64,000 bases of DNA, taken from assembly GCA_036567945.1 (NCBI GenBank), contig DATCTM010000123.1, forward strand, positions 1 through 64,000, written 5' to 3'. Each line of letters begins with the position of its first letter. Positions within the stretch are counted from its first letter, which is position 1. Positions 46,271 to 53,310 of this stretch are shown in pieces. This DNA comes from BRH-c54 sp036567945 (GTDB lineage: Bacteria > Bacteroidota > Bacteroidia > Flavobacteriales_E > Vicingaceae). The position numbers were made by a program, and so were the translations under genes. Below the pieces are notes generated by a model. It searched no databases. It saw nothing but the letters and a program-made list of their open reading frames with translations, and had not been told where the DNA came from.

Positions 46271-46690
46271 TTACTCATTCATTTTCATTGCCAGTTTTTT
46301 TAGTGCTTGGTTTTTTCGGTAATGGCTAATCCCCCAAATCCCTACTGCAAATACTGCTACTGCACCCATGATGAGTACCTCTTTGGAAATTCCTTTTTCC
46401 GTTATTTCTTCTTTCTCTTTTGTATGGCCTATGTTCACTTCAAAATCATCGGGCTGTTCACCTGACTTAATGAACGCTTTTACTCCCTGTGCTGTCCCGA
46501 CAATTCCTTCCACACCACCTAATTCCTGATAGCCTTTGCCAATACTTTCCCAAAAGGCTTTTCGTTTATTTTTGTTAGCTGCTTTCTCTTCTAAAGTTTT
46601 CTTGCCAAACAACTTCTTTAAAAAGTAAGCATATTCATCATTTCCTCTTGATCCCCATCCGTATAAGTATGCTATTTCTCCTGTAATCAT
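46271..46690 (-). CDS. C-terminally anchored membrane protein
   Basis: 139 aa. The basic N-terminal half (YFLKKLFGKKTLEEKAANKNKRK) includes a Gly-rich helix (GGVEGIVGTAQGVKAFI), then an acidic stretch, and a C-terminal helix (VLIMGAVAVFAVGIWGISHY) with a basic tail. This tail-anchored plan matches the three paralogues encoded upstream at 47131-49363. No enzymatic motif. Probable virion membrane or minor structural protein. Confidence 0.5.
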   Translation of the reverse strand: MITGEIAYLYGWGSRGNDEYAYFLKKLFGKKTLEEKAANKNKRKAFWESIGKGYQELGGVEGIVGTAQGVKAFIKSGEQPDDFEVNIGHTKEKEEITEKGISKEVLIMGAVAVFAVGIWGISHYRKNQALKKLAMKMNE

Positions 46691-46728
46691 TTTTGAAGTT
46701 TTAAATTTTAAGTGTTACATAGCCTGTC

Positions 46729-46956
46729 CTATGCTATCATCATTACCCTCAAGGTGGAACCGTTAACTACAAATGGGAGCTGTGGATAGCCTTTACCAAC
46801 AAAGGGATAGCTTTTTTCCTCCCCCGGTGGGAGATCCACACCATTGACTGTTGCTGTTTGAACTCCTATATTCTTAATGCAAGCAAATAAAAATCCTTGT
46901 GGCAGGTTGCCATCCACATTGTAATCTTGTTCTGTTATTTGTGCCAGTATGTTCAT
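46729..46956 (-). CDS. 75-aa beta-structured small protein, possible minor capsid or vertex protein
   Basis: 75 aa, no membrane segment. Strand-rich sequence: LFACIKNIGVQTATVNGVDL, then PPGEEKSYPFVGKGYPQLPF and a final VNGSTLRVMMIA, which looks like a small beta sandwich with a PPGE turn. Comparable tiny beta proteins serve as cement or vertex proteins in icosahedral viruses. The call is context-based. Confidence 0.45.
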   Translation of the reverse strand: MNILAQITEQDYNVDGNLPQGFLFACIKNIGVQTATVNGVDLPPGEEKSYPFVGKGYPQLPFVVNGSTLRVMMIA

Positions 46957-47039
46957 CCTTTTTTAGTTTAACATAGCAAGTGAAAAAGTGCAAGGTCTAA
47001 ATACCCCTATTTTTATCTTCTTCATATTGTGTTTTAATT

Positions 47040-47130
47040 TCTTTATTCTTTAGTTCTATTTTCTCTAATCTTTGTTGTTCTCTTTTCTACCTTTTTTGTT
47101 CTAATTACTACCTCTTTTATTCTAACCGCT
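47040..47130 (-). repeat. degenerate heptamer array in the 174-bp spacer
   Basis: On the plus strand a pyrimidine-rich TTCNNNN-periodic tract (TTCTTTA twice, TTCTATT, TTCTCTA, TTCTACC, TTCTAAT, TTCTAAC with some slipped units) occupies the spacer between the coiled-coil paralogue and the 75-aa gene. It is the same family as 41504-41594, less regular. Confidence 0.6.
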
Positions 47131-47886
47131 CTATGCTGCTTTGGCAACTACGGGTTTTCTGGTTCCTACAAAAAGTGCAATTCCTCCAATTACTACTACT
47201 GCTGCAATCCCTCCGAAGATAAGTACATTGTTATTGTTTGACTTAGTAGCTGTTTTGCCGGACTTTTCTACTTCAGCTCTTCGTCTGCGGTCTTCTTCTT
47301 CCCTGCGTCTGCGGTCTGTTTCTTCTCTTTCTCTCCTTTGTCTTTCTTCCTGCTCACGCATTCTACGGTCTGCTTCTTGCTGCTGTCTTCTTCTCTCGGC
47401 TTCCATTTGTTGCATTTTTGCTTCCATTTCAGCTTTCATCTGCGATGCCTGTGCTGCTGCCGCAGCTAACCCTGCTGCACTGCTTCCTCCTGAAGAGCTT
47501 TTTTTACCTCCAAATAAGCCGGATAATCCGCCAATTGCTCCTTTGGCTAGTCCGCCAACTAGTCCACCCAAAAACAGGTCTTCTTTATTCAATAATGCAC
47601 GCTCACTCTCTAGTGCCATAATTTCAATGCCTTTATGTTCTAAGTGAATGGATAATAATTTCTCCAGGTCATTATTGAATGACCTATTGTTTTGTTTTAA
47701 TAGTTCTATTACCTGATTGATTAAATCTCTCCGAGTTGGTTTAAAAGAAAAAATAACTCCGTGTTTTGCTAGCAGTTTAACCACTGCTTCGGGTTTGGTT
47801 AGAATTAAATGGGTGATTAATTCTAACACATCTTTTTGTTTTTTGGTGTATGTAGTTTTCATCTCTTTTAAGTGTTTAATTATCAT
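47131..47886 (-). CDS. tail-anchored coiled-coil protein (paralogue 3 of 3)
   Basis: 251 aa; an internal ATG at 47862 is an alternative start. Residues ~22-80 carry the shared module (KPEAVVKLLAKHGV ... FNNDLEKLLSIH). A Gly-rich hydrophobic stretch (GGLVGGLAKGAIGGLSGLFG) and Ser/Ala linker follow, then a long, highly charged Arg/Glu coiled coil (~135-215) and a C-terminal transmembrane helix (VLIFGGIAAVVVIGGIALFV) with a basic tail. It could be a rod or tether between membrane and capsid, or a DNA-binding internal protein. Paralogous with the two genes upstream. Confidence 0.6.
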   Translation of the reverse strand: MIIKHLKEMKTTYTKKQKDVLELITHLILTKPEAVVKLLAKHGVIFSFKPTRRDLINQVIELLKQNNRSFNNDLEKLLSIHLEHKGIEIMALESERALLNKEDLFLGGLVGGLAKGAIGGLSGLFGGKKSSSGGSSAAGLAAAAAQASQMKAEMEAKMQQMEAERRRQQQEADRRMREQEERQRREREETDRRRREEEDRRRRAEVEKSGKTATKSNNNNVLIFGGIAAVVVIGGIALFVGTRKPVVAKAA

Positions 47887-47902
47887 TAAATGGTGTTTAT
47901 CT

Positions 47903-48574
47903 TTAAGCTGCCGGGTTTATCAGCGTAGCTTTATTTTTATGCGTGCCTGAAATAACAATACCTGCGGCAAAAGCAACTACTCCCATTATCCCCATAATGC
48001 CAACTATTTTTAATGCTACAGGTGTTTTTTCTTCGGAGGAATTTTCATCGTTCTGCTTGTTTTCACTTGAATCAACTTTGTCTTCTTGTTTGTCTATCAG
48101 CTGTTGATGTGTCTGAAAACTAATGGTGCTTTTCAAACTTTCCTCTTGGGCTTGTTGTTTTAATTGTTGTAGCTGCTCTGTTGATAATCTTTTTACAAAA
48201 GGCTTTCTTAAGGAAGTGGCAATAAACTGTTCTGCACTAGGTTTTACTGTTGCTTCTTTAGGTACTGCATAACGAATCAGTGCATCAGGAATAAATGAAT
48301 CGGCATTCTCCGGTATTCGCTGACTTGCCAGAAGTTGAGCCAGATCATAATTGAACTCATTGTTTTTCTTGCTAATAGCATAAATGGCTGCTTCTGTAAG
48401 TAGTGTTTTTTTGGGGTAATCAGGAAGCTTTATTCCATACTTTTTTAATAAAACGCTAAGTTGTTCGGGTTGGTCAGCTACAACCACACCTAACAATCTA
48501 AACAGTGCCAGCGATGGTTGATCCAACGCCACCGGCTCTTTTTTCTGCTGCTCATCTTGTACTACTCTTACCAT
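47903..48574 (-). CDS. tail-anchored protein (paralogue 2 of 3)
   Basis: 223 aa. The shared module lies at ~22-85 (LFRLLGVVVADQPEQLSVLL, KKYGIKLPDYP, FNYDLAQLLAS). A charged linker with a Gln/Lys-rich helix follows (STEQLQQLKQQAQEESLKS), then an acidic stretch and a C-terminal helix (GIMGIMGVVAFAAGIVIS). It is the same plan as its neighbours on both sides. No known domain. Probable virion membrane protein. Confidence 0.58.
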   Translation of the reverse strand: MVRVVQDEQQKKEPVALDQPSLALFRLLGVVVADQPEQLSVLLKKYGIKLPDYPKKTLLTEAAIYAISKKNNEFNYDLAQLLASQRIPENADSFIPDALIRYAVPKEATVKPSAEQFIATSLRKPFVKRLSTEQLQQLKQQAQEESLKSTISFQTHQQLIDKQEDKVDSSENKQNDENSSEEKTPVALKIVGIMGIMGVVAFAAGIVISGTHKNKATLINPAA

Positions 48575-48636
48575 TACCTGAAATGTTGAATTTTAAATGT
48601 TAAATATTAAGTGTTGAATGAATTGTTGGTTATTTG

Positions 48637-48685
48637 TTCTAACTTTTTTGTTCTATTTTTTCTATGCTAACTTCCGTCTTTTGAT
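48637..48685 (-). repeat. heptamer array (7 degenerate units)
   Basis: Units TTCTAAC, TTTTTTG, TTCTATT, TTTTCTA, TGCTAAC, TTCCGTC, TTTTGAT on the plus strand lie between paralogues 1 and 2. TTCTAAC and TTCCGTC are identical to units in the other arrays of the cluster. Confidence 0.65.
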
Positions 48686-48688
48686 TAC

Positions 48689-49363
48689 TCAATTACTTCT
48701 AAATGCTGAACCAATTAAGATGCCTGTTGTCAGGATAACTCCGGCTATAATCAGTTCACTTTTTTTGATGTGTTTGCAAAAGGAACACTCCTCTGTTTTT
48801 TCTTCTTCCTGCCCGTTTTCACGGGAATCAACTTTTTCAGTGCTTTCCATGCGTTGTCTCAGCTCATTCCATACCAGTTGTACTTCATCGGCTAAGCGGT
48901 TGTCTTCGGGATTTTTGCTAGCTTTGCTTAGTACTTCCCCGTAATACTTTTCTAAGGCTGCTGTTTCCATCTTTTTCAGGTTGTTCAGAAATTTGCCTAC
49001 ATCGGTACTTCCTGTAAAATTGACATGTCCGCATCCTCCGCAGTAATTGTCTTCAGGGAGGTAAGTAGAATTGCCACAAGCCTCGCAAAAATTAGCTGCT
49101 TCGGGTTGGGCATATTTCAAGATGACTTTTTTATCCGGATGAAACTGAACGAGGTCTTTAATTGCCTTTCTTCCTTTTTTCTTGACCAGTAATTTTACTG
49201 TCTCCACTAACGAATGCACATCTTTCGGAGCTTCATACCCGTAATTGTTCACGAGTTCCCTGGCTTCTTTTTGCTTACTATACACGATATAAGCAATCTT
49301 GTTTTGGGCAAATCCCGAACGTCTTTTTTTATTCTTGTTTTGCATAGATGTTTTATTAGTCAT
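48689..49363 (-). CDS. tail-anchored protein with a zinc ribbon (paralogue 1 of 3)
   Basis: 224 aa. The N-terminus is basic; the shared module is at ~30-80 (KEARELVNNYGYEAPKDVHSL ... KAIKDLVQFHPDK). A four-Cys zinc ribbon follows (CEACGNSTYL ... YCGGCGHVNF, ~93-115), then a helical part (LNNLKKMETAALEKYYGEVL) and a CSFC pair just before the C-terminal helix (LIIAGVILTTGILIGSAF). The zinc ribbon suggests protein or nucleic-acid binding. It sits directly downstream of the candidate capsid gene. Confidence 0.6.
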   Translation of the reverse strand: MTNKTSMQNKNKKRRSGFAQNKIAYIVYSKQKEARELVNNYGYEAPKDVHSLVETVKLLVKKKGRKAIKDLVQFHPDKKVILKYAQPEAANFCEACGNSTYLPEDNYCGGCGHVNFTGSTDVGKFLNNLKKMETAALEKYYGEVLSKASKNPEDNRLADEVQLVWNELRQRMESTEKVDSRENGQEEEKTEECSFCKHIKKSELIIAGVILTTGILIGSAFRSN

Positions 49364-49469
49364 TTATTGGTGGAGATGTGCTGTGAAACAAAAACAGCCA
49401 AAGAGAGCTTTATGCGGCTACTTTGACTGTTTATCTTCTCCTCTTCGGCAAAGCCTTGCTTTGTTTTTC

Positions 49470-50318
49470 TTATCTTCTTCTAACTAGCCTCATAGCAGGT
49501 CTTTTCACTACAGTAGTTCTTGGAGCTGCTGATCGTACAGGTCTTGCTACCTGTCTTACAGCTGGTCTGATACCAAATGCACCGGCATTTTGCTTTCTTA
49601 ATAGGTCAATTTGTGGTAACCCGGTTGTTCTCGGTGCATCAGATAATTCAGCTACATTGTTTCCTTTTAACAGGTTACCCATATTGGCTCTCGCTTTAAT
49701 GGTAAAGGTAAATACCATGGTAACACCATCTTTCACAATCACTCGTAATGAATCCTGACCGGTAACATCCATCTCGAAGTTGTTATCGTCAATCAAGCTT
49801 TGGGTAAAGTTTTGTGGGGAGGTAGCATTTCTTGGTTGATACACTCGCTCGGTATTACTTCCGGCTGCTGTTCGCTTTACTATTTTCAGTATATTATCGA
49901 ACTGCAAGGGGTTGGATACCGACAGTTTCATTCCTCTAATCTTAAACGGATTGGCTTTGGATTCTTCTCTCACTTCTTTGTGGGAGCTTTCCTCAACGGT
50001 TACCGTTACGCCTGCAGGCTGTGCTGCTTCTTCATTCCCTCCAAACAGGATGGCTTGTGCCGCTGCTCCTGAGGTATTGGCTACTACTACGGTCAGTGTT
50101 CGATCGTTCGGATCTATCTTTCCGATGGAAGTGGTGGTGTAATTGTCATACATCCCCGATCTCATCCCGCTTACATCTATGTACTCCATTTCCTGAAAGT
50201 CCTCATTGCCTTCAAAACCGGTATCAAAATAATCTTCATCGTAATCTCCGCTGAAATCATCGTACCTGCTTTCTGCATCTAGCTCGTAGTCTAATATTTC
50301 GTCTTCATAATCTCTCAT
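49470..50318 (-). CDS. candidate major capsid protein
   Basis: 282 aa, soluble, no signal peptide. The first ~50 residues are very acidic (YDDFSGDYDEDYFDTGFEG). A beta-rich core (~65-235) follows: NDRTLTVVVANTSGAAAQAIL, FKIRGMKLSVSNPLQFDNIL, RVIVKDGVTMVFTFTIKARA. The C-terminal ~45 residues are Arg/Pro-rich (VRQVARPVRSAAPRTTVVKR). It is near the promoter-proximal end of the cluster and among its largest proteins. Size is within the range of known small double-jelly-roll capsid proteins, though the core alone is closer to one jelly roll. The basic tail could contact nucleic acid. Fold assignment needs structure prediction; I recognise no named family. Confidence 0.45.
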   Translation of the reverse strand: MRDYEDEILDYELDAESRYDDFSGDYDEDYFDTGFEGNEDFQEMEYIDVSGMRSGMYDNYTTTSIGKIDPNDRTLTVVVANTSGAAAQAILFGGNEEAAQPAGVTVTVEESSHKEVREESKANPFKIRGMKLSVSNPLQFDNILKIVKRTAAGSNTERVYQPRNATSPQNFTQSLIDDNNFEMDVTGQDSLRVIVKDGVTMVFTFTIKARANMGNLLKGNNVAELSDAPRTTGLPQIDLLRKQNAGAFGIRPAVRQVARPVRSAAPRTTVVKRPAMRLVRRR

Positions 50319-50399
50319 GATTCTAAATTTTAATCGTTAGTAATTTGGTTTGTTTTTGGTACAAAACCTTTAACTAGTCCTTTCCTTTAAGGAAAAGTC

Positions 50400-50558
50400 T
50401 TATTTTTTAGTAGTGCTTGTGGCACCCTTTTTCTCTGCCAGCTTTTTTGCTTTGGCTTTATCCAATGCCGGCTTAACTACAAATACACCTAGTGCGGTTC
50501 CTGCTGCCAATAACCCCAATCCAACGGGAAGGCATATTTTCCAATCAATATCTTTCAT
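50400..50558 (-). CDS. 52-aa single-pass membrane protein, first gene of the virus-like cluster
   Basis: ATG at 50558, TAA ending at 50400. It begins MKDIDWKICLP, has one helix (VGLGLLAAGTALGVFVV) and a Lys/Ala-rich tail (KPALDKAKAKKLAEKKG). The plan matches the other small membrane proteins of the cluster. It lies 81 bp upstream of the candidate capsid gene in the same direction. Confidence 0.55.
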   Translation of the reverse strand: MKDIDWKICLPVGLGLLAAGTALGVFVVKPALDKAKAKKLAEKKGATSTTKK

Positions 50559-50913
50559 GTGTTTACTTTTTTTAAAAAATTGTAGTACTCTTGTAAAAGT
50601 GTTGAAACAGTGTTCTTAAGTCTTTTACTTTTTTTGTTCCTTCACAGGGAAATCTTTCGCTTTTGTTCTTACCTAAATCTTTAAATGTTTAAAACAAGCG
50701 TGCTTACTTGAAGTGGTCTTTAAACCGAATGGTAGGGCTAAATTGGAGGGATTTTCCCTTGTTTACAAGGTGCATTTTTGTACTACGGTACTTAAAACTA
50801 AGTGCTTGTTATCGTGAAAAGAATGTGATAATCGGTACAACTATTTTTGAAAAAAGTAGTTGTGTATAGTATAAATATCAAAAATAATCATCATATTTGT
50901 ACATTATTTATCT
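50559..50913. other. intergenic region between the virus-like cluster and the AbiE pair
   Basis: About 355 bp between divergent transcription units. It contains an imperfect hairpin: acaacta (50837-50843) pairs with tagttgt (50857-50863), extended by a T-run against an A-run. A minus-strand -7-like box (TATTTTTG, complement of 50879-50886) has no matching -33 element. The promoter of the virus-like cluster should lie here, but I cannot fix it. No gene was seen. Confidence 0.45.
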
Positions 50914-50934
50914 TTGTTCATGTTTCGTGAACAA
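50909..50934 (+). promoter_or_regulatory. AbiE promoter -7 box overlapped by an inverted-repeat operator
   Basis: TATCTTTG (50909-50916) matches TAnnTTTG. A perfect 7-bp inverted repeat, ttgttca (50914-50920) and tgaacaa (50928-50934), overlaps it and the presumed transcription start, about 10 bp before the antitoxin start codon. AbiEi antitoxins are known to repress their own promoter through inverted repeats, so this is a likely autorepression site. Confidence 0.6.
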
Positions 50935-50943
50935 GTAATAAAA

Positions 50944-51942
50944 ATGAACATGAACCATCAAAATATCATAGAAAACGGTTTTGCTTATTTAAAAAATGAG
51001 TTAGAAAATGCTATTGAATGGGGAGGTCTTGAGATTAAACAGAATGGATTATATGCTGATGCTGTTTTTATAGTGAATGGTAAAAAACTCTACGTTGAAA
51101 CAAAGAATGAAGTTAGGCCTGTTCAGGTAGAGCAATTTGCTTATCGGAAAAACCATTTTGGAAACTTATTGGTCATTGCCAATTATATCACTCCAAATGC
51201 AAAGGAATTATTAAAGGAAAGAGGAATCAACTACATAGATGAACAGGGAAACATTTGGTTAAAATTCAACCCCGTTTACATTCATATTGAAGGTATTCCC
51301 AAACAAAACACTCCAAAACATAAGAAAAACAGGGCTTTTACTAAAACAGGAATCAAAGTAGTTTTTCAACTTTTAGTGGATAATGAGCTAGTCAATACCA
51401 CTTATCGAAACATAGCAGAGAAAGCCGAAGTAGCATTAGGAACAATCACTAGAGTAATTGAAGGATTAAAAGAGGAAGGTTTTTTAGTCAAAAAGAACAA
51501 AGACCAATGGATAATTACCAACTATACTGAATTGTTGAACCGTTGGCAGGAAGAATATACCAAACGATTAAAACCTACCTTGTTTATAAAGCGTTATCGA
51601 CCTACCGATGAAAATTTTCATGTAAACTGGAAAAAATTACAACTCCAACACGATACGGTTTGGGCAGGTGAACCGGCAGCAGATCTATTAACCAATTATT
51701 TAAACCCTGAACAATATACTTTATATACGCATCAGCACCAACAGGATATTATAAAAACTTATCGTTGGATTCCCGATGATGAGGGAGAAATTTATATTTA
51801 CAAAAAGTTTTGGAACACTCCTTTGGATGAAAAAAATATAGCTCCTGCATTATTAGTTTATGCAGAGCTAATGGACACTAAAGATAGCAGGTGTATTGAA
51901 ACAGCAACTAGGATTTATGAGCAGCACTTACAAAAACCTTAA
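50944..51942 (+). CDS. abiEi: type IV toxin-antitoxin AbiEi-family antitoxin / transcriptional repressor
   Basis: 332 aa from the ATG at 50944; the frame is open back to 50914, but that stretch overlaps the operator and -7 box. The N-terminal domain (~1-110) has a nuclease-like D39...KLYVETKN pattern (E52, K54) seen in this antitoxin family. A winged helix-turn-helix follows (~132-190: VVFQLLVDNELVNTTYRNIAEKAEVALG in part) and then a C-terminal domain. It would bind its promoter and neutralise the nucleotidyltransferase toxin encoded next, which overlaps its end by 26 bp. AbiE systems cause abortive phage infection. Confidence 0.82.
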   Translation: MNMNHQNIIENGFAYLKNELENAIEWGGLEIKQNGLYADAVFIVNGKKLYVETKNEVRPVQVEQFAYRKNHFGNLLVIANYITPNAKELLKERGINYIDEQGNIWLKFNPVYIHIEGIPKQNTPKHKKNRAFTKTGIKVVFQLLVDNELVNTTYRNIAEKAEVALGTITRVIEGLKEEGFLVKKNKDQWIITNYTELLNRWQEEYTKRLKPTLFIKRYRPTDENFHVNWKKLQLQHDTVWAGEPAADLLTNYLNPEQYTLYTHQHQQDIIKTYRWIPDDEGEIYIYKKFWNTPLDEKNIAPALLVYAELMDTKDSRCIETATRIYEQHLQKP

Positions 51943-52765
51943 ACACTACGCTTTTAGTGAACATGCTACAGCATTTAAAGTTTTAACTGAAGTATTTCGT
52001 GAATTTTCTATTCACTATTTCTTAATTGGAGCACAGGCAAGGGATGTACATTTTTATCAACAAGGTATAAAACCAAATAGAGGAACACGAGACATTGATT
52101 TTGCCGTAATGATGCAGGATATGGCGGGGTATAACGAATTAAAAGAAGCACTAAACCAAAAGGGATTTGAAAATACTAAAGATCCATTTCGTTTAAACTG
52201 GTCACAAGGTGATACCGTCATTGATTTATTGCCTTTTGGACAAATCGAAGAAGATTACACCGTCAATTTTGATGAAAGGGATTTAGAGTTATCTGTTTTG
52301 GGTTATAGCGAGCTTAATGAGGAATTGCAGGAGTTTTATTTGGACGAAGATGAGTCGGTTTCGATTCCTGTTCCACCGTTGCACGGTATCTTTTTATTAA
52401 AACTCTTGTCATGGGACGATACCAAGCCTGATCGAAACAAAGATTTAAAAGACCTGAATCAAATATTAAATAATTATTGGGCATTCGTAGAAAATGAAGC
52501 CTACGAAAAACATTTGGATTTATTTGATGATGATTTTACTATGGATATGGCTGCTGCCCGAATTTTAGGAAGGCATTTAAAAGCAACCATTTTAAAATCT
52601 CCAACTTTACAAACAAACATTATTCGTATATTAGAAGAACAAACTAACCAGATTGATCCTCCCGGATTGATGCTTCAAAGTTTTGCCGGTGAAAATGATA
52701 CATCCATTGAAGAAGTTAAAATATTGTTGGATGAAATACTGAAAGGGATTAAAGACGAACAATAA
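51917..52765 (+). CDS. abiEii: AbiEii-family nucleotidyltransferase toxin
   Basis: 282 aa from the ATG at 51917 (an in-frame TTG is 7 codons upstream). The nucleotidyltransferase core is visible: LIGAQARDVHF (G38-R42), then GTRDIDFAV with the metal-binding D59-x-D61, and a later VIDLLPFG strand. AbiEii toxins use GTP or another NTP to modify an RNA target and stall growth during infection. It overlaps the antitoxin gene, so the pair is co-translated. It is located between the virus-like element and the phosphorothioation operon. Confidence 0.85.
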   Translation: MSSTYKNLKHYAFSEHATAFKVLTEVFREFSIHYFLIGAQARDVHFYQQGIKPNRGTRDIDFAVMMQDMAGYNELKEALNQKGFENTKDPFRLNWSQGDTVIDLLPFGQIEEDYTVNFDERDLELSVLGYSELNEELQEFYLDEDESVSIPVPPLHGIFLLKLLSWDDTKPDRNKDLKDLNQILNNYWAFVENEAYEKHLDLFDDDFTMDMAAARILGRHLKATILKSPTLQTNIIRILEEQTNQIDPPGLMLQSFAGENDTSIEEVKILLDEILKGIKDEQ

Positions 52766-52788
52766 ATCAAACTGAACGGGATGGAATA

Positions 52789-53001
52789 CTATACATATCC
52801 TTCTTTTTCGAGTAATTCTGTAATTTGCTGATATACGCTAAGCCATGAATCTCCTCTGACCTTAAAATAAGCAAGATTGCTAATATCCTTGTAGGCAATT
52901 GATTTGATGCCATCACATTCTTGGCAATCTAAATAAAGCTCTACTCCTTCCCGAAGCATGAATCTACCTCTTAATTTTACAACTACTTCAGATCTTGTCA
53001 T
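52789..53001 (-). CDS. 70-aa hypothetical protein
   Basis: 70 aa, soluble (begins MTRSEVVVKLRGRFM; contains YLDCQECDGIKSIAYKD and SWLSVYQQITELLEKEGYV). No domain recognised. It is convergent with the AbiE toxin gene and divergent from the phosphorothioation operon. Confidence 0.5.
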   Translation of the reverse strand: MTRSEVVVKLRGRFMLREGVELYLDCQECDGIKSIAYKDISNLAYFKVRGDSWLSVYQQITELLEKEGYV

Positions 53002-53310
53002 TTAAATATTCTTTGAATTATTTTTACTACCGACAAAATTGGTAATTTTAAAATACATTTGTAAAAATAATAAACAGAAAAAAACAAAAATATGGGGGTA
53101 GGAATTTTATAAGAACATACTAATTATAGTGTATTATTATAATTCTTGACAAAGAAAATTTGGAATTTTTTAAATTTATTGCACCTTTTTCAGAACAAGT
53201 CATACAAAACCTTTTAGCAGTTATGAGCATTAAATGTTAAAATCTAATCTAATTACATACTAACATTTACTGTAATTTCGATTAACTTTGTCTATAGCTT
53301 CAATCAAAAA
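53002..53310. promoter_or_regulatory. intergenic region with candidate promoter of the phosphorothioation operon
   Basis: A very AT-rich divergent spacer. TAACTTTG at 53283-53290 fits the -7 consensus and would place transcription start near 53297, 14 bases before the ATG at 53311; no TTTG is found 19 bp upstream. A second TACATTTG lies at 53054-53061 without a partner. No gene was seen. Confidence 0.5.

Larger units (their letters stand above)
37508..50558 (-). mobile_element. virus-like element: structural and lysis module, tailless and membrane-protein-rich
   Basis: About 25 co-directional minus-strand genes with short spacers. At least a dozen encode proteins with one hydrophobic helix at an end, as in the virion membrane proteins of tailless viruses. 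The set also has cell-wall enzymes (M15, CHAP/TIGR02594, amidase-like), SH3b and peptidoglycan-binding modules, a holin-like protein with a nested spanin-like pair, a zincin, a beta-propeller candidate spike, decoration-like beta proteins and a 282-aa candidate capsid protein. No tail tape measure, portal, terminase, packaging ATPase, polymerase, replication initiator or integrase gene was found, and no flanking direct repeats were recognised by eye. Classification is inference: it may be a tailless (possibly ssDNA or double-jelly-roll-type) provirus whose replication genes are elsewhere, a defective provirus, or a domesticated particle. Confidence 0.6.

Noticed and set aside
47141..47647. Plus-strand 168-aa Ser/Pro/Leu-rich reading frame
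   Set aside because: It is the antisense of the Arg/Glu-rich coiled coil of the minus-strand tail-anchored protein; low-complexity composition explains the open frame.
37508..50558. Standard tailed prophage
   Set aside because: No terminase, portal, major head-tail connector, tape measure, sheath or baseplate gene was found; the small membrane proteins do not fit a tailed phage.
53054..53061. TACATTTG box as the main operon promoter
   Set aside because: It has no -33 partner at 19 bp, lies 250 bp upstream of the first gene, and a closer -7 box at 53283 is a better candidate.
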